Assembly (NCBI RefSeq): GCF_000709345.1
Contig: NZ_KL448323.1
Coordinates: 3,066,516-3,130,515 of the forward strand
Length of the DNA: 64,000 nt
Reading direction: 5' to 3'
Source of the DNA: Polaromonas glacialis
GTDB taxonomy: Bacteria > Pseudomonadota > Gammaproteobacteria > Burkholderiales > Burkholderiaceae_C
Shown here: piece after piece, positions 7,717 through 18,952 of the stretch
Position numbering within the stretch: position 1 is the first letter of the stretch
Layout: each line of letters begins with the position of its first letter
The notes under the pieces: generated by a model
The model's database searches: none
What the model saw: the letters and a program-made list of their open reading frames with translations, nothing else
What the model was told of the DNA's origin: nothing
Program-made: the position numbers and the translations under genes

Positions 7717-8232
7717 GTGGCCGATTTCCCTCCAAGCCACACCGTGCCACGACCCACCCTCCAGTTCATCACGCCCAACTCTCACGAGCTACTGGCCGCC
7801 ACGCGGCAGATCTTCACCGAATACGCCACGCAGTTGGGCATCGACCTGTGCTTTCAGAATTTCGATGCTGAACTGGCCGACCTGCCGGGTGAATACAGCG
7901 AACCCCGAGGCGCCTTGCTGCTGGCACTGGTGGATGGTGAAATCGCCGGCTGCTGCGGTCTGCGCGCCCTGGATTCGGTGGACTATCCGAATGTCGCCGA
8001 AATGAAGCGGCTGTATGTGCGCAAGGCGTTTCGCCGCTTTGGCCTGGGCCGGCAACTGGCCGAAGCAATGCTGGACATGGCGCGCATGGCGGGCTACCAG
8101 AGCGTGCTGCTCGATACCCTGGACGACATGGAGTCGGCCCGGGCGCTGTATGCCGAACTGGGCTTTGAGGACATTCCGCCCTACTATCACAATCCCGTGG
8201 CCGGTGCCCACTACCTGAAGGTCGATTTATAG
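7717..8232 (+). CDS. GNAT family N-acetyltransferase
   Basis: 171 residues from GTG 7717; another GTG at 7744 (PRPTLQFITPN) is nearly as good, and neither has a clear ribosome-binding site. GNAT features: LLLALVDGEIAGCCGLR (strand with Gly turn), MKRLYVRKAFRRFGLGRQLA (motif A, acetyl-CoA pyrophosphate loop RRFGLG), then ARALYAELGFEDIPPYY. The closest relatives are small YjaB/ElaA-like acetyltransferases of unknown substrate. Follows the cytochrome b561 gene by 30 bases, possibly cotranscribed. Confidence 0.85.
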   Translation: MADFPPSHTVPRPTLQFITPNSHELLAATRQIFTEYATQLGIDLCFQNFDAELADLPGEYSEPRGALLLALVDGEIAGCCGLRALDSVDYPNVAEMKRLYVRKAFRRFGLGRQLAEAMLDMARMAGYQSVLLDTLDDMESARALYAELGFEDIPPYYHNPVAGAHYLKVDL

Positions 8233-8245
8233 CCAGAATTCAAAC

Positions 8246-8302
8246 GAAAAATGGCTTTTACGCGCGTCTACAGTGCACAGACAGCTATTAAAAGCATAGT
8301 AA
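8246..8302. repeat. Dispersed AT-dyad/GC repeat (family 1)
   Basis: ATGGCTTTTACGCGCGTC ... CAGACAGCTATTAAAAGCA, a copy in the reverse sense relative to 4811, placed 13 bases after the acetyltransferase stop. Confidence 0.6.
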
Positions 8303-8345
8303 ATTCCTGGAATTCAGGCCATCTTGGACAAAAGCATTGGCCATG

Positions 8346-8377
8346 AAAAAAGCCGCCTTTTTCAAGAAAGGCGGCTT
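8346..8377 (-). terminator. Intrinsic terminator after the peroxiredoxin gene
   Basis: On the minus strand AAGCCGCCTTTC, loop, AAAGGCGGCTTTTTTC: an 11-bp stem plus six T, 17 bases after the stop at 8395. Confidence 0.88.
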
Positions 8378-8394
8378 GGCGAAGCAGACCGATG

Positions 8395-8901
8395 TCAGGC
8401 AGTGGCCTGGGCCAGCAGCGTTTCGGCATCGCTGACTTCAAACTTGCCCGGGCCTTCGACATTGAGGCTCACGACCTTGCCGTCCCTGACCAGCATCGAG
8501 TAGCGGTTGCTGCGCAGGCCCAGTCCCTTGCCGTTGAGGTCCAGCGTCAGGCCGGTGGCCTTGGCAAAGGCGGCATCGCCATCGGCCAGCATGCGTACCT
8601 TGCTGTCGGTTTTCTGGTCGCGCGCCCAGGCGCCCATCACAAACGCATCGTTCACGCTCAGGCACCAGATTTCATCAACGCCAGCGGCCTTGAATTCAGC
8701 GAACTTCGCCACATAACCGGGTACATGCCTGGCCGAACAGGTCGGCGTGAAAGCGCCTGGCACGGCAAACAGGGCGATCGTCTTGCCGGCACTGGCCTGC
8801 GCCACATCGACCGGATTCGGGCCCAGGCTGCAGCCGTTGCCTTCAACTTCGACATACTCCATCAACGTGGCTGCTGGAAGGGTGTCGCCTACTTTAATCA
8901 T
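8395..8901 (-). CDS. Peroxiredoxin (Prx5/AhpC-TSA family)
   Basis: 168 residues from ATG 8901 (MIKVGDTLPAATLMEYV), preceded by CCAGGAGCATCC. The peroxidatic Cys is in PGAFTPTCSARHVPGY, as in the Prx5 class, and a second conserved Cys occurs in EIWCLSVNDAFVMGAW. C-terminal GKVVSLNVEGPGKFEVSDAET is typical. It reduces hydrogen or alkyl peroxides in the cytosol with glutathione or thioredoxin as electron donor; which donor cannot be told from sequence. Single gene with its own terminator, following the ribosomal block on the same strand. Confidence 0.92.
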   Translation of the reverse strand: MIKVGDTLPAATLMEYVEVEGNGCSLGPNPVDVAQASAGKTIALFAVPGAFTPTCSARHVPGYVAKFAEFKAAGVDEIWCLSVNDAFVMGAWARDQKTDSKVRMLADGDAAFAKATGLTLDLNGKGLGLRSNRYSMLVRDGKVVSLNVEGPGKFEVSDAETLLAQATA

Positions 8902-9027
8902 GGATGCTCCTGGTTTTGGTTTCAACGAAAAATCACGTTGCGACGCCATTTTGTCCTAGCGCAGCAAGTGCCGCGCCACTATGGTCTTTGAAACCGGGCC
9001 AGCGTGGCATTGCTGCTAGAGGCCCAC

Positions 9028-9056
9028 AAAAAAGGCCCACACAGTGGGCCTTTTTT
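9028..9056 (-). terminator. Terminator of the S10 ribosomal operon
   Basis: AAAAAAGGCCCAC, 3-base loop, GTGGGCCTTTTTT: perfect stem with six T, 29 bases past the rpsQ stop. It shows that this ribosomal transcript ends after rpsQ. Confidence 0.93.
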
Positions 9057-9084
9057 CGAGGGCATCACGCCAGAGTCCTGCGAC

Positions 9085-9354
9085 TTAGACGATTCCGGCC
9101 TTTTGCACCAGACGGGTCACAACCCAGTTCTTGGTCTTGGAGATCGGACGGCTCTCGGTGATCTCGATCACGTCGCCTGTCTTGAACTCGCCCTTTTCGT
9201 CATGGGCGTGGTACTTGCTCGACAGGGACACGATCTTGCCGTAGAGCTCATGCTTCACGCGGCGTTCGACCAGAACCGTGACGGTCTTGGCGCGCTTGTC
9301 GCTGACCACCTTGCCAATCAAGGTGCGCTTGAGGGATTTTTTAACTTCCGTCAT
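9085..9354 (-). CDS. rpsQ: 30S ribosomal protein S17 (uS17)
   Basis: 89 residues, standard length. [20 protein letters not shown], then [20 protein letters not shown] and the [18 protein letters not shown] segment are diagnostic. It binds the 16S rRNA 5' domain early in assembly. The start overlaps the rpmC stop (TAATG). It is the last gene of the block: in most bacteria rplN-rplX-rplE follow, but here a terminator and the peroxiredoxin gene follow. Confidence 0.98.
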   Translation of the reverse strand: MTEVKKSLKRTLIGKVVSDKRAKTVTVLVERRVKHELYGKIVSLSSKYHAHDEKGEFKTGDVIEITESRPISKTKNWVVTRLVQKAGIV

Positions 9355-9557
9355 TATTTTGCTCCTTGCTTGACGATGGTTTCGGCCAGGATGGTCTTGG
9401 CGCGGGCGATGACACGGCGCGTCGAGCGCAGCGTGGCGGTGTTGGTCAGTTGCTGCGTGGCTTTTTGCATACGCAGGCCAAAGTGGGCTTTTTGCAGCTC
9501 TTTGACTTCGGCTCTCAAGCCGTCAACGTCTTTTTGGCGCAGTTCAGTAGTGTTCAT
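9354..9557 (-). CDS. rpmC: 50S ribosomal protein L29 (uL29)
   Basis: 67 residues: [20 protein letters not shown] with the [15 protein letters not shown] helix and the basic [14 protein letters not shown] tail. L29 sits at the polypeptide exit and contacts trigger factor and SRP. It shares one base with rpsQ and lies 16 bases after rplP. Confidence 0.97.
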   Translation of the reverse strand: MNTTELRQKDVDGLRAEVKELQKAHFGLRMQKATQQLTNTATLRSTRRVIARAKTILAETIVKQGAK

Positions 9558-9573
9558 TTCTTCATTCTCCTGA

Positions 9574-9990
9574 TTACTGGCCGATCATGCGGCTGACGAA
9601 CGTGGTGCGCAGCGGCAGCTTGGCGGACGCCAGGCGGAACGCTTCTCTAGCCAGTTCTTCAGTCACGCCGACAATTTCGAAAACGATCTTGCCGGGCTGG
9701 ATTTCAGCCACGTAGTACTCTGGATTGCCTTTACCGTTACCCATGCGCACTTCAGCAGGCTTTTGGGAAATCGGCTTGTCCGGGAAGACACGGATCCAGA
9801 TACGGCCGCCACGTTTGACGTGACGGGAAATCGCACGGCGTGCGGCTTCGAGTTGGCGAGCGGTCAGGCGGCCACGGTCGGTGCACTTGAGACCGAAGTC
9901 ACCAAATGCAACGGTGTTGCCACGGGTGGCGACACCCGTGTTACGGCCTTTTTGCTCTTTGCGGTATTTTCTGCGAGCGGGTTGCAGCAT
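9574..9990 (-). CDS. rplP: 50S ribosomal protein L16 (uL16)
   Basis: 138 residues, standard length. [39 protein letters not shown], and [20 protein letters not shown], the conserved loop near the peptidyl transferase centre and tRNA. It lies between rpsC and rpmC in normal S10 order. Confidence 0.98.
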   Translation of the reverse strand: MLQPARRKYRKEQKGRNTGVATRGNTVAFGDFGLKCTDRGRLTARQLEAARRAISRHVKRGGRIWIRVFPDKPISQKPAEVRMGNGKGNPEYYVAEIQPGKIVFEIVGVTEELAREAFRLASAKLPLRTTFVSRMIGQ

Positions 9991-10014
9991 TTATATTCTC
10001 CGTTAGTAGACCGA

Positions 10015-10920
10015 TTACTCGGTCTTGGCACCGTCAGCTGCTGCAGCTGGCGCGGCTTTGCGGACGCGCTTAACGGTGTTGTTCGGGGCTTCGGCGCCAG
10101 ACGCCTCAGCCGGCTTGTCGCTGCCGTCAGCCGGTGCGGTGTTGCCACCGACTGCGCTGCGCGGGGCGCGCGGTGCGCCGCGAGGCGCTCCACGGTCAGG
10201 ACGGTCACCAGGACGGGCATCACGACGCGGGCCGCGCGGCTTGCGTTCTTCGTCAGCGACCTCGACCATCTTGGCGCCCGTGCCGTCGTTGCGGCCGAGC
10301 GTGTCACCCTTGTAGACCCAGACCTTGACACCGATGATGCCGTAGGTGGTCTGTGCTTCGGAGGTGCCGTAGTCGATGTCGGCGCGCAGCGTGTGAAGGG
10401 GCACGCGACCTTCGCGGTACCACTCGCAACGCGCGATTTCAATGCCGTTCAGGCGGCCCGACGACATGATCTTGATGCCCAGGGCACCCAGACGCATGGC
10501 GTTTTGCATGGCGCGCTTCATGGCGCGGCGGAACATGATGCGTTTCTCAAGCTGTTGGGTGATGCTGTCGGCGATCAGCTTGGCATCAATTTCAGGCTTG
10601 CGAACTTCTTCGATGTTCACGGCAACCGGCACACCCAGCTGGCGGCTCAGTTCCTTCTTCAGGGCTTCGATGTCCTCGCCTTTTTTGCCGATCACGACGC
10701 CCGGACGAGCCGAGAAAATCGTGATGCGGGCATTCTTGGCGGGACGCTCGATCAGAACGCGCGAAACCGCAGCATTCTTCAGCTTTTTCTTCAGGTACTC
10801 GCGCACCTTGATGTCTTCGGCCAGCATGCCGGCGAAGTCACGGTTGTTGGCGTACCAGCGGCTGGACCAGTTGCGGCTGATTGACAGCCGGAAACCGGTT
10901 GGGTTGATTTTTTGTCCCAT
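10015..10920 (-). CDS. rpsC: 30S ribosomal protein S3 (uS3) with long C-terminal tail
   Basis: 301 residues against about 233 in E. coli. [20 protein letters not shown], the KH domain with [15 protein letters not shown], and the C-terminal domain with [14 protein letters not shown] are normal. The extra 70 or so residues after [12 protein letters not shown] are low-complexity: [20 protein letters not shown] followed by an Ala/Pro stretch. Such tails occur in S3 of Burkholderiales. S3 lines the mRNA entry channel. The gene is 12 bases after rplV. Confidence 0.98.
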   Translation of the reverse strand: MGQKINPTGFRLSISRNWSSRWYANNRDFAGMLAEDIKVREYLKKKLKNAAVSRVLIERPAKNARITIFSARPGVVIGKKGEDIEALKKELSRQLGVPVAVNIEEVRKPEIDAKLIADSITQQLEKRIMFRRAMKRAMQNAMRLGALGIKIMSSGRLNGIEIARCEWYREGRVPLHTLRADIDYGTSEAQTTYGIIGVKVWVYKGDTLGRNDGTGAKMVEVADEERKPRGPRRDARPGDRPDRGAPRGAPRAPRSAVGGNTAPADGSDKPAEASGAEAPNNTVKRVRKAAPAAAADGAKTE

Positions 10921-10932
10921 GTCCTGCTGTCC

Positions 10933-11262
10933 TTAGTTGCCAACGACCACGTACACATGGCACGTAGGCTTGCTGATGCTGTTGCCGCGGCCTTTGGCGC
11001 GCGCGGAGAAACGCTTGAGCGTGGCGCCTTGCTCGACGTAGATGGTTTTCACCCTCAACTCGTCGATGTCGGCACCGTCGTTGTGTTCAGCGTTGGCGAT
11101 GGCGGACTCCACAACCTTCTTGATGATTCCAGCAGCTTTTTTCTGCGTGAAGTTCAGGATGTTGAGTGCTTGATCCACTTTCTTGCCGCGGATCAGGTCA
11201 GCGACCAGACGGCCCTTGTCGACCGACAGACGAACGCCCCGGAGGGTTGCACGTGTTTCCAT
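10933..11262 (-). CDS. rplV: 50S ribosomal protein L22 (uL22)
   Basis: 109 residues, standard. [36 protein letters not shown], and the exit-tunnel hairpin [20 protein letters not shown], the region where macrolide-resistance changes occur; it looks wild type. Starts 9 bases after rpsS. Confidence 0.98.
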   Translation of the reverse strand: METRATLRGVRLSVDKGRLVADLIRGKKVDQALNILNFTQKKAAGIIKKVVESAIANAEHNDGADIDELRVKTIYVEQGATLKRFSARAKGRGNSISKPTCHVYVVVGN

Positions 11263-11271
11263 GGTCTTTCC

Positions 11272-11550
11272 TTACTTTCTCACAACTTTTTTGTCAGCCG
11301 GATGACCTTTGAAAGTCCGGGTGAGTGCGAACTCGCCCAGCTTGTGGCCAACCATTTGATCGGTGATGTAGACAGGGACGTGCTGCTTGCCGTTATGCAC
11401 GGCGATGGTCAGGCCGATGAACTCGGGCAGGATCATGGAGCGGCGCGACCAGGTCTTGATCGGCTTTTTGTCTTTGTTGGCAACGGCCTTGTCGGCTTTG
11501 GCTACCAGATGAAGGTCAACAAATGGACCTTTTTTGAGTGAACGTGTCAT
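11272..11550 (-). CDS. rpsS: 30S ribosomal protein S19 (uS19)
   Basis: 92 residues, standard. [53 protein letters not shown]. Binds the 16S rRNA head together with S13. Placed between rplB and rplV. Confidence 0.98.
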   Translation of the reverse strand: MTRSLKKGPFVDLHLVAKADKAVANKDKKPIKTWSRRSMILPEFIGLTIAVHNGKQHVPVYITDQMVGHKLGEFALTRTFKGHPADKKVVRK

Positions 11551-11559
11551 GGGTTAGCC

Positions 11560-12384
11560 TTACTTCTTGCGACGCGAAACAATCATCACTTGCGTGCGCT
11601 TGTTGTTGCGGGTGCGGTAGCCCTTGGTCAGGTTACCCCATGGATCGACAGGATGGCGACCTTCGCCGGTCTTGCCTTCGCCGCCACCGTGTGGGTGATC
11701 GACCGGGTTCATGACGACACCGCGAACGGTTGGACGAATACCCATCCAGCGCTTGACACCGGCCTTGCCGAGACGGCGCAGGCTGTGCTCTTCGTTGGCG
11801 ACTTCACCGATGGTGGCGCGGCACTCGATGTGGATCTTGCGAACTTCACCGGAGCGCATGCGCACTTGGGCGTAGGTGCCTTCACGGGCCAGCAGCGTGG
11901 CGGATGTGCCAGCGGAACGTGCGATTTGCGCGCCCTTGCCGATTTGCATCTCGATGCAGTGGATCGTGGAGCCGACCGGAATGTTGCGGATAGGCAGCGT
12001 GTTGCCGACACGGATGGGTGCTTCCGAGCCGCTCAGGATCGTGGCGCCGACTTCAAGGCCACGGGGGGCGATGATGTAGGCGCGTTCGCCGTCGGCGTAG
12101 CAGATCAGTGCAATGTGGGCCGTGCGGTTGGGGTCGTACTCAATACGTTCGACCTTGGCCGGAATGGCGTCCTTGTTGCGCTTGAAGTCAACCACGCGGT
12201 AGTGGTGCTTGTGACCACCGCCCTTGTGGCGAACCGTGATGTGCCCGTTGTTGTTACGGCCGGACTTCTGGAACTGAGGCTCCAGCAGCGGCGCATAAGG
12301 CTCACCCTTGTGCAGGTGATCCCGGGAGATCTTCACCATGCCGCGCATACCCGGCGAGGTGGGTTTCATCTTAATGACGGCCAT
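11560..12384 (-). CDS. rplB: 50S ribosomal protein L2 (uL2)
   Basis: 274 residues, standard. [39 protein letters not shown], and [19 protein letters not shown], including the conserved His near the peptidyl transferase centre. The start codon shares one base with the rplW stop. Confidence 0.98.
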   Translation of the reverse strand: MAVIKMKPTSPGMRGMVKISRDHLHKGEPYAPLLEPQFQKSGRNNNGHITVRHKGGGHKHHYRVVDFKRNKDAIPAKVERIEYDPNRTAHIALICYADGERAYIIAPRGLEVGATILSGSEAPIRVGNTLPIRNIPVGSTIHCIEMQIGKGAQIARSAGTSATLLAREGTYAQVRMRSGEVRKIHIECRATIGEVANEEHSLRRLGKAGVKRWMGIRPTVRGVVMNPVDHPHGGGEGKTGEGRHPVDPWGNLTKGYRTRNNKRTQVMIVSRRKK

Positions 12385-12722
12385 TATGCGGACTCCCCAC
12401 CGAGGTTCAGCTCTTGACCGGCCTGCAGCGTCACGTAGGCTTTGCGCAGGTTGTCCCGGCGGCCTACAGACTTGCCAAAGCGCTTGGTCTTGCCTTTGAT
12501 GTTCACGACTGCCACTGCCTTGACATCTACCTTGAACATCAATTGCACAGCGGCCTTGATTTCAAATTTGGTAGCGTCCTGCAGGACCTTGAAAGTGACC
12601 GAATTGGATTTTTCCGCAATCATCGTGGCCTTTTCGGACACGATGGGAGCGACCAGCACCTGCATCAGACGACCTTCGTCAAACTTGACACGGGTACTAT
12701 TGAATTTGTTGGCTGCGCTCAT
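12384..12722 (-). CDS. rplW: 50S ribosomal protein L23 (uL23)
   Basis: 112 residues, slightly longer than the usual 100 because of an N-terminal [18 protein letters not shown] before the conserved [39 protein letters not shown] and [20 protein letters not shown] follow. L23 is the docking site for trigger factor and SRP. Four-base overlap with rplD. Confidence 0.97.
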   Translation of the reverse strand: MSAANKFNSTRVKFDEGRLMQVLVAPIVSEKATMIAEKSNSVTFKVLQDATKFEIKAAVQLMFKVDVKAVAVVNIKGKTKRFGKSVGRRDNLRKAYVTLQAGQELNLGGESA

Positions 12723-13339
12723 GCGAACATCTCCTTGAGTTGGTCCATGGCGGCCTTGGTCACGAGCACCTTCTTGTAGTGCACCAGCGACAGCGGGTCG
12801 GCATAGCGGGGCTCGACAACCAGGATGTTGACCAGGTTGCGCGATGCCAGGTACAGGTTTTCGTCAACCTGATCAGCAATCACCAGCACCGAGTTGAGGT
12901 TCATGGCCTTGAATTTGTCAGCCAGGACTTTCGTCTTGGGTGAATCCACGGTCAGCGAATCGACCACCGCTAGGCGGCCTTCGCGCGCCAGCTGCGAAAA
13001 GATCGACGCCATGCCGGCGCGATACATTTTCTTGTTGATCTTGTGCGTGAAGTTTTCATCAGGCATGTTCGGGAAGATGCGACCGCCTCCGCGCCACAGC
13101 GGGGAAGACGTCATACCTGCACGTGCGCGGCCAGTGCCCTTTTGTTTAAAAGGCTTCTTGGTCGAGTGACGAACCTGCTCACGGTCCTTCTGGGCACGTG
13201 TGCCCTGGCGGGCATTGGCCTGGAAGGCCACGATCACCTGATGAATCAGGCTTTCGTTGTATTCGCGACCAAAAACGGTGTCGGACACGTCCACTTTGGA
13301 CGATGACAGACCCTGGTCATTCAGGAGTTCGACCTGCAT
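12719..13339 (-). CDS. rplD: 50S ribosomal protein L4 (uL4)
   Basis: 206 residues. [20 protein letters not shown], then the exit-tunnel loop with [40 protein letters not shown] and GGRIFP. In enterobacteria L4 also represses the S10 operon through an mRNA leader; no such leader is obvious here. One-base overlap with rplC. Confidence 0.98.
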   Translation of the reverse strand: MQVELLNDQGLSSSKVDVSDTVFGREYNESLIHQVIVAFQANARQGTRAQKDREQVRHSTKKPFKQKGTGRARAGMTSSPLWRGGGRIFPNMPDENFTHKINKKMYRAGMASIFSQLAREGRLAVVDSLTVDSPKTKVLADKFKAMNLNSVLVIADQVDENLYLASRNLVNILVVEPRYADPLSLVHYKKVLVTKAAMDQLKEMFA

Positions 13340-14019
13340 CAGTTCGCTCCTTTAGCAGCGGTTGATTTGGCCTTGATGGCGGCACGAACCGTCACAAAAC
13401 CGCCTTTGGAACCAGGTACAGCGCCGCGAATCATCAGCAGTTGCCTAGCTTCGTCAATGCGCACGATGTCGAGGTTTTGCGTGGTGATGGTGCAGTCGCC
13501 CATGTGGCCCGTCATGCGTTTACCAGGAAACACGCGACCGGGATCCTGCGCCATGCCAATGGAGCCGGGAACGTTGTGCGAACGGCTGTTACCGTGCGAC
13601 GCGCGCTGCGACTTCATGTTGTGACGCTTGATGGTGCCGGCAAAGCCTTTACCAATGGAAGTGCCCTGCACGTCCACCAGTTGGCCCACAGCGAAAATAT
13701 CGGCAGCGGGTACAACAGCACCAGCGGCGTATTTTCCTGCAACGTCAGCCGTCACGCGGAATTCTTTCAGGATTTCACCAGCTTCAACGCCTGCTTTCGC
13801 AAGGTGGCCAGCGGCCGGCTTGGTCACGCGCGATGCTTTGCGCGAACCGAATGCCACTTGGAGGGCATCGTAGCCGTCATTTGCTTCGGTTTTAACCTGG
13901 GTCACGCGGTTGTTGGATACGTCCACCACCGTGACAGGAACTGTGTCCCCATCATCAGTGAACAGACGCATCATGCCAACCTTGCGGCCCAGCAACCCGA
14001 GGGAGTTGCTCAGACTCAT
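13339..14019 (-). CDS. rplC: 50S ribosomal protein L3 (uL3)
   Basis: 226 residues from ATG 14019 ([20 protein letters not shown]); the frame is open upstream but those residues are not conserved. [40 protein letters not shown] and [16 protein letters not shown] are diagnostic, the last including the Gln methylated by PrmB in E. coli. It is separated from rpsJ by about 230 bases that hold a promoter. Confidence 0.98.
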   Translation of the reverse strand: MSLSNSLGLLGRKVGMMRLFTDDGDTVPVTVVDVSNNRVTQVKTEANDGYDALQVAFGSRKASRVTKPAAGHLAKAGVEAGEILKEFRVTADVAGKYAAGAVVPAADIFAVGQLVDVQGTSIGKGFAGTIKRHNMKSQRASHGNSRSHNVPGSIGMAQDPGRVFPGKRMTGHMGDCTITTQNLDIVRIDEARQLLMIRGAVPGSKGGFVTVRAAIKAKSTAAKGAN

Positions 14020-14146
14020 GATGTGTTCTTTCGTAACTTTCACCGTTGCCACTTCAATTGGTGGCAAGCGTTTTGATGTGAAAGACTGTTAATAAAACTG
14101 CTCCCAAATTTACGTGTTTTTTACAGCGAATTTAGGACAGCCCAAA

Positions 14147-14175
14147 AGTATAGCGCAGACTGCCATAAATGGCAA
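14147..14175 (-). promoter_or_regulatory. Sigma-70 promoter upstream of rplC, overlapping a dyad
   Basis: Minus strand TTGCCA, 17 bases, TATACT: a near-consensus promoter about 130 bases before the rplC start, inside the rpsJ-rplC gap. The element overlaps an imperfect inverted repeat (about 14151-14181, arms GCGCAGA/TCTGCGC and TGCCA/TGGCA). Confidence 0.65.
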
Positions 14176-14251
14176 ATCTGCGCTAGACAGAAGAAATTGA
14201 AGTGGCCGGTGTTGGATTTTCACCCAACCTGCAGGCCGCTTCGTTTTTCGC

Positions 14252-14566
14252 TTACTGCAGCTTGATCTCGACGTCCACGCCAGCGGGCAGGTCGAGCTTC
14301 ATCAACGCATCGACGGTCTTGTCGGTGGGGTCAACGATGTCCATCAGGCGCTGGTGCGTGCGGATTTCCAACTGGTCGCGGCTCGTCTTGTTGACGTGGG
14401 GCGAACGCAGGATGTCGAAACGCTTCATGCGGGTTGGCAAAGGCACGGGGCCCTTGACAATCGCGCCGGTGCGCTTGGCAGTGTCAACGATCTCGGCGGC
14501 TGACTGGTCAATCAGTTTGTAGTCAAACGCTTTGAGACGGATGCGGATTTTTTGCTTGGTGGCCAT
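14252..14566 (-). CDS. rpsJ: 30S ribosomal protein S10 (uS10, NusE)
   Basis: 104 residues, standard. [65 protein letters not shown] precedes the start. Besides its ribosomal role S10 binds NusB in antitermination. It is only 27 bases after tuf, so it is probably cotranscribed with the str operon. Confidence 0.98.
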   Translation of the reverse strand: MATKQKIRIRLKAFDYKLIDQSAAEIVDTAKRTGAIVKGPVPLPTRMKRFDILRSPHVNKTSRDQLEIRTHQRLMDIVDPTDKTVDALMKLDLPAGVDVEIKLQ

Positions 14567-14593
14567 TGTAATTCCTTGGGTTGTTCTGGGGAA

Positions 14594-15784
<1,191 letters not shown>

Positions 15785-15914
15785 TTTTATCTCCAGATAA
15801 AGAACTTGCCCGTGTACGGTTTAATGTTTGCACTACGCTGCTTTGTTTTTCACCACGGGCAGTGAAAGGCGCGTAATCGCAGACAGGGAATCTAATTCGG
15901 GGACTGGTCAGTTG

Positions 15915-15958
15915 GGGACAGAGCGAAGGGGCGCTTTGCGCGTCCTTCGGTCTGTCCC
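15915..15958. other. Long hairpin in the fusA-tuf gap
   Basis: GGGACAGA...TCTGTCCC at the base plus inner arms CGAAGG/CCTTCG gives a stem of about 14-15 bp with a GC loop. No T-run follows on either strand, so it is not a classical terminator; it lies between fusA and tuf and could be an RNA-processing or stability element. Confidence 0.55.
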
Positions 15959-15967
15959 GCAATTTCT

Positions 15968-18070
15968 TTACTTGGCTCTCGCAGCCATGATGGCTTCCGA
16001 CACATTGCGCGGTGCTTCGGTGTAGTGCTTGAACTCCATCGAATACGTGGCACGGCCTTGGGTTGCCGAACGCAGCGTGGTCGAGTAGCCGAACATTTCG
16101 GACAATGGCACTTCGGCCTTGATGACCTTGCCGCCACCAATCATGTCTTCCATGCCCTGCACCATGCCACGGCGTGAGGCCAGATCGCCCATCACATTGC
16201 CGGCGTAGTCTTCAGGCGTCTCGACTTCCACAGCCATCATCGGCTCCAGAATGACCGGACCGGCCTTGCGGCAGCCTTCCTTGAAACCAAAGATGGCTGC
16301 CATCTTGAACGCGAGTTCGTTCGAGTCCACGTCATGGTAGGAGCCGAAATGCAGCGTCACCTTGACATCGACCACCGGATAACCGGCGAGCACGCCAGCC
16401 GTCACGGCTTCGTTGATGCCCTTTTCAACCGCAGGAATGTACTCGCGCGGCACCACGCCTCCCTTGATCGCGTCGATGAACTCGATGCCCTTGCCGGGCT
16501 CGTTCGGCTCGATCTTGAGCACGACGTGGCCGTACTGGCCCTTGCCGCCCGATTGACGAACGAACTTGCCTTCGGCATCTTCGATGGTCTTGCGGATGGT
16601 TTCGCGGTAGGCCACCTGCGGCTTGCCGACGTTGGCTTCCACACCGAATTCGCGCTTCATGCGGTCAACGATGATTTCCAGGTGCAGCTCGCCCATGCCG
16701 GCGATGATGGTCTGGCCCGATTCTTCGTCGGTCTTGACGCGGAACGATGGATCTTCCGCAGCCAGGCGCTGCAGTGCGATGCCCATTTTTTCCTGGTCAG
16801 CCTTGGTTTTTGGCTCGACGGCCTGGGCAATCACAGGCTCGGGGAAGACCATGCGTTCCAGCATGATGATGGCGTCCGGATCGCACAGCGTTTCGCCGGT
16901 GGTCACGTCTTTCAGGCCCACGCAGGCAGCGATGTCACCCGCGACGATTTCACTGACTTCCTGACGCTCGTTGGCGTGCATCTGCACGATACGACCGATA
17001 CGCTCTTTCTTTCCCTTGATGGGGTTGTAAACGGTATCGCCCTTTTTCAGCACGCCGGAATAGACGCGCACAAAGGTCAACTGGCCCACGAACGGGTCGG
17101 TCATCAGCTTGAAGGCCAGCGCCGAGAATTTTTCCGAGTCGTCAGCCTTGCGGGTGACGGGCTCTTCATCATCATCGGTGCCCTTGACGGGCGGAATGTC
17201 AACGGGCGAAGGCATGAAGTCGATCACGGCGTCCAGCATGCGCTGCACGCCCTTGTTCTTGAAGGCAGAACCGCAGTACATCGGCTGGATTTCGCTGGCA
17301 ATGGTGCGCGTACGGATGCCGAACTTGATCTCTTCTTCGGACAAATCACCCTCTTCAAGGTATTTGTTCATCAGTTCTTCGTTGGCTTCGGCAGCAGCCT
17401 CGACCATCTTTTCGCGCCATTCCTTGGCCAACTCCAGCAGTTCAGCTGGAATCTCACGGTATTCAAACTTCATGCCCTGCGAAGCTTCATCCCAGATGAT
17501 GGCCTTCATCATGATCAGGTCAACGACGCCGGTGAAGTTTTCTTCAGCGCCAATAGGGATGACCATGGGAACCGGGCTGGCCTTCAGGCGCAGCTTCATG
17601 CCCTCGACGACCTTGAAGAAGTTGGCGCCCGTACGGTCCATCTTGTTGACAAAGGCCAGGCGTGGCACTTTGTACTTGTTGGCCTGACGCCAGACGGTTT
17701 CAGACTGGGGCTGCACGCCACCCACGGCGCAATAAACCATGCAGGCACCGTCAAGCACGCGCATCGAGCGCTCGACTTCAATCGTGAAGTCAACGTGGCC
17801 CGGGGTGTCAATGATGTTGATACGGTGCTCAGGGAAGGACTTGTCCATGCCTTTCCAGAAGCACGTGGTCGCGGCGGAGGTGATCGTGATGCCACGCTCC
17901 TGCTCCTGCTCCATCCAGTCCATGGTGGCCGCGCCGTCATGGACTTCACCAATCTTGTGGCTCACGCCGGTGTAAAAGAGGATCCGCTCGGTGGTGGTGG
18001 TCTTGCCAGCGTCAATGTGCGCGGAAATACCAATGTTGCGGTAGTTTTTAATGGGGGTAGCGCGGGACAT
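15968..18070 (-). CDS. fusA: Translation elongation factor G
   Basis: 700 residues, standard for bacterial [24 protein letters not shown]-loop [41 protein letters not shown], and domain [14 protein letters not shown] with [14 protein letters not shown]. It drives ribosome translocation and recycling. It lies between rpsG and tuf, the conserved str-operon order. Confidence 0.98.
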   Translation of the reverse strand: MSRATPIKNYRNIGISAHIDAGKTTTTERILFYTGVSHKIGEVHDGAATMDWMEQEQERGITITSAATTCFWKGMDKSFPEHRINIIDTPGHVDFTIEVERSMRVLDGACMVYCAVGGVQPQSETVWRQANKYKVPRLAFVNKMDRTGANFFKVVEGMKLRLKASPVPMVIPIGAEENFTGVVDLIMMKAIIWDEASQGMKFEYREIPAELLELAKEWREKMVEAAAEANEELMNKYLEEGDLSEEEIKFGIRTRTIASEIQPMYCGSAFKNKGVQRMLDAVIDFMPSPVDIPPVKGTDDDEEPVTRKADDSEKFSALAFKLMTDPFVGQLTFVRVYSGVLKKGDTVYNPIKGKKERIGRIVQMHANERQEVSEIVAGDIAACVGLKDVTTGETLCDPDAIIMLERMVFPEPVIAQAVEPKTKADQEKMGIALQRLAAEDPSFRVKTDEESGQTIIAGMGELHLEIIVDRMKREFGVEANVGKPQVAYRETIRKTIEDAEGKFVRQSGGKGQYGHVVLKIEPNEPGKGIEFIDAIKGGVVPREYIPAVEKGINEAVTAGVLAGYPVVDVKVTLHFGSYHDVDSNELAFKMAAIFGFKEGCRKAGPVILEPMMAVEVETPEDYAGNVMGDLASRRGMVQGMEDMIGGGKVIKAEVPLSEMFGYSTTLRSATQGRATYSMEFKHYTEAPRNVSEAIMAARAK

Positions 18071-18270
18071 AAATTACTTTCAGTTCGGTGTTACGAACAA
18101 AGACTCGTTGCCAAGATAGTTCTCTTGTTTTTCTACGCGTCTGCCGGCCGGGCGCTTTTGGCGCCGGGCCGGCAGGAGTTGGGGTTGAACCGCCAGAAAT
18201 CAAGGTGTTTTGGTCACCTGATGCCTGGGGGCAGCCCGTCAAGCAAGCGCAGTCAGCACTGCAATCGATA

Positions 18271-18744
18271 TTAGAAGCGGAAGTGGCTGAAGGCCTTGTT
18301 GGCTTCGGCCATGCGGTGAACTTCGTCACGCTTTTTCATGGCGCCGCCACGGCCTTCGGTGGCTTCCATCAATTCATTGGCCAGGCGCAATGACATCGAC
18401 TTCTCGCCGCGCTTCTTGGCGGCCTCTTTCAACCAGCGCATGGCCAGGGCCATACGACGGACAGGACGCACTTCAACCGGCACCTGGTAGTTTGCACCAC
18501 CGACGCGGCGGGACTTCACTTCAACCATGGGCTTGATGTTGCCGATGGCCATGTGGAAAGCCTCCAGCGGATCTTTGCCGGGGTTCTTTTTCTCGATTTG
18601 CTCCAGAGCGCCATAAATGATGCGCTCTGCGACGGCTTTCTTGCCGCCTTGCATGATCACGTTCATGAATTTGGCAAGATCGACATCGCCAAATTTTGGA
18701 TCAGGAAGAATTTCACGTTTAGGGACTTCGCGACGACGTGGCAT
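18271..18744 (-). CDS. rpsG: 30S ribosomal protein S7 (uS7)
   Basis: 157 residues. [40 protein letters not shown], and [20 protein letters not shown] are diagnostic. S7 initiates assembly of the 30S head and in E. coli represses the str operon translationally. About 200 bases separate it from fusA and from rpsL; both gaps contain no gene and no clear terminator. Confidence 0.98.
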
Positions 18745-18952
18745 TTTTTCACCTCTTTGCTTCAGTTGGCACTGCTTTGGACAGCACCGCGAGAGTTAGC
18801 AAACTCCCACTTACTCGACCGGCACAAACAACTTGCACTTGGGTCACTTCGCTCAAAACACCGGCCAGGGTGAGTCAAGCACCTGTTTTTTTTGAAAAGA
18901 CTTTTGACAGCTTCTTCGGGCGCGAACGGTGAAGTTCGAACCGATGGACCAA

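Noticed and set aside
13441-14076. Plus-strand frames across the ribosomal genes
   Set aside because: Each lies opposite a well-identified ribosomal protein gene.
15785-15967. Terminator between fusA and tuf
   Set aside because: The hairpin at 15915-15958 has no T-run on either strand, so it was kept only as an unassigned hairpin.
16334-18274. Very long open frame opposite fusA (646 codons)
   Set aside because: Antisense shadow of a highly conserved GC-rich gene; the composition is His/Arg/Ala-rich and matches no family.
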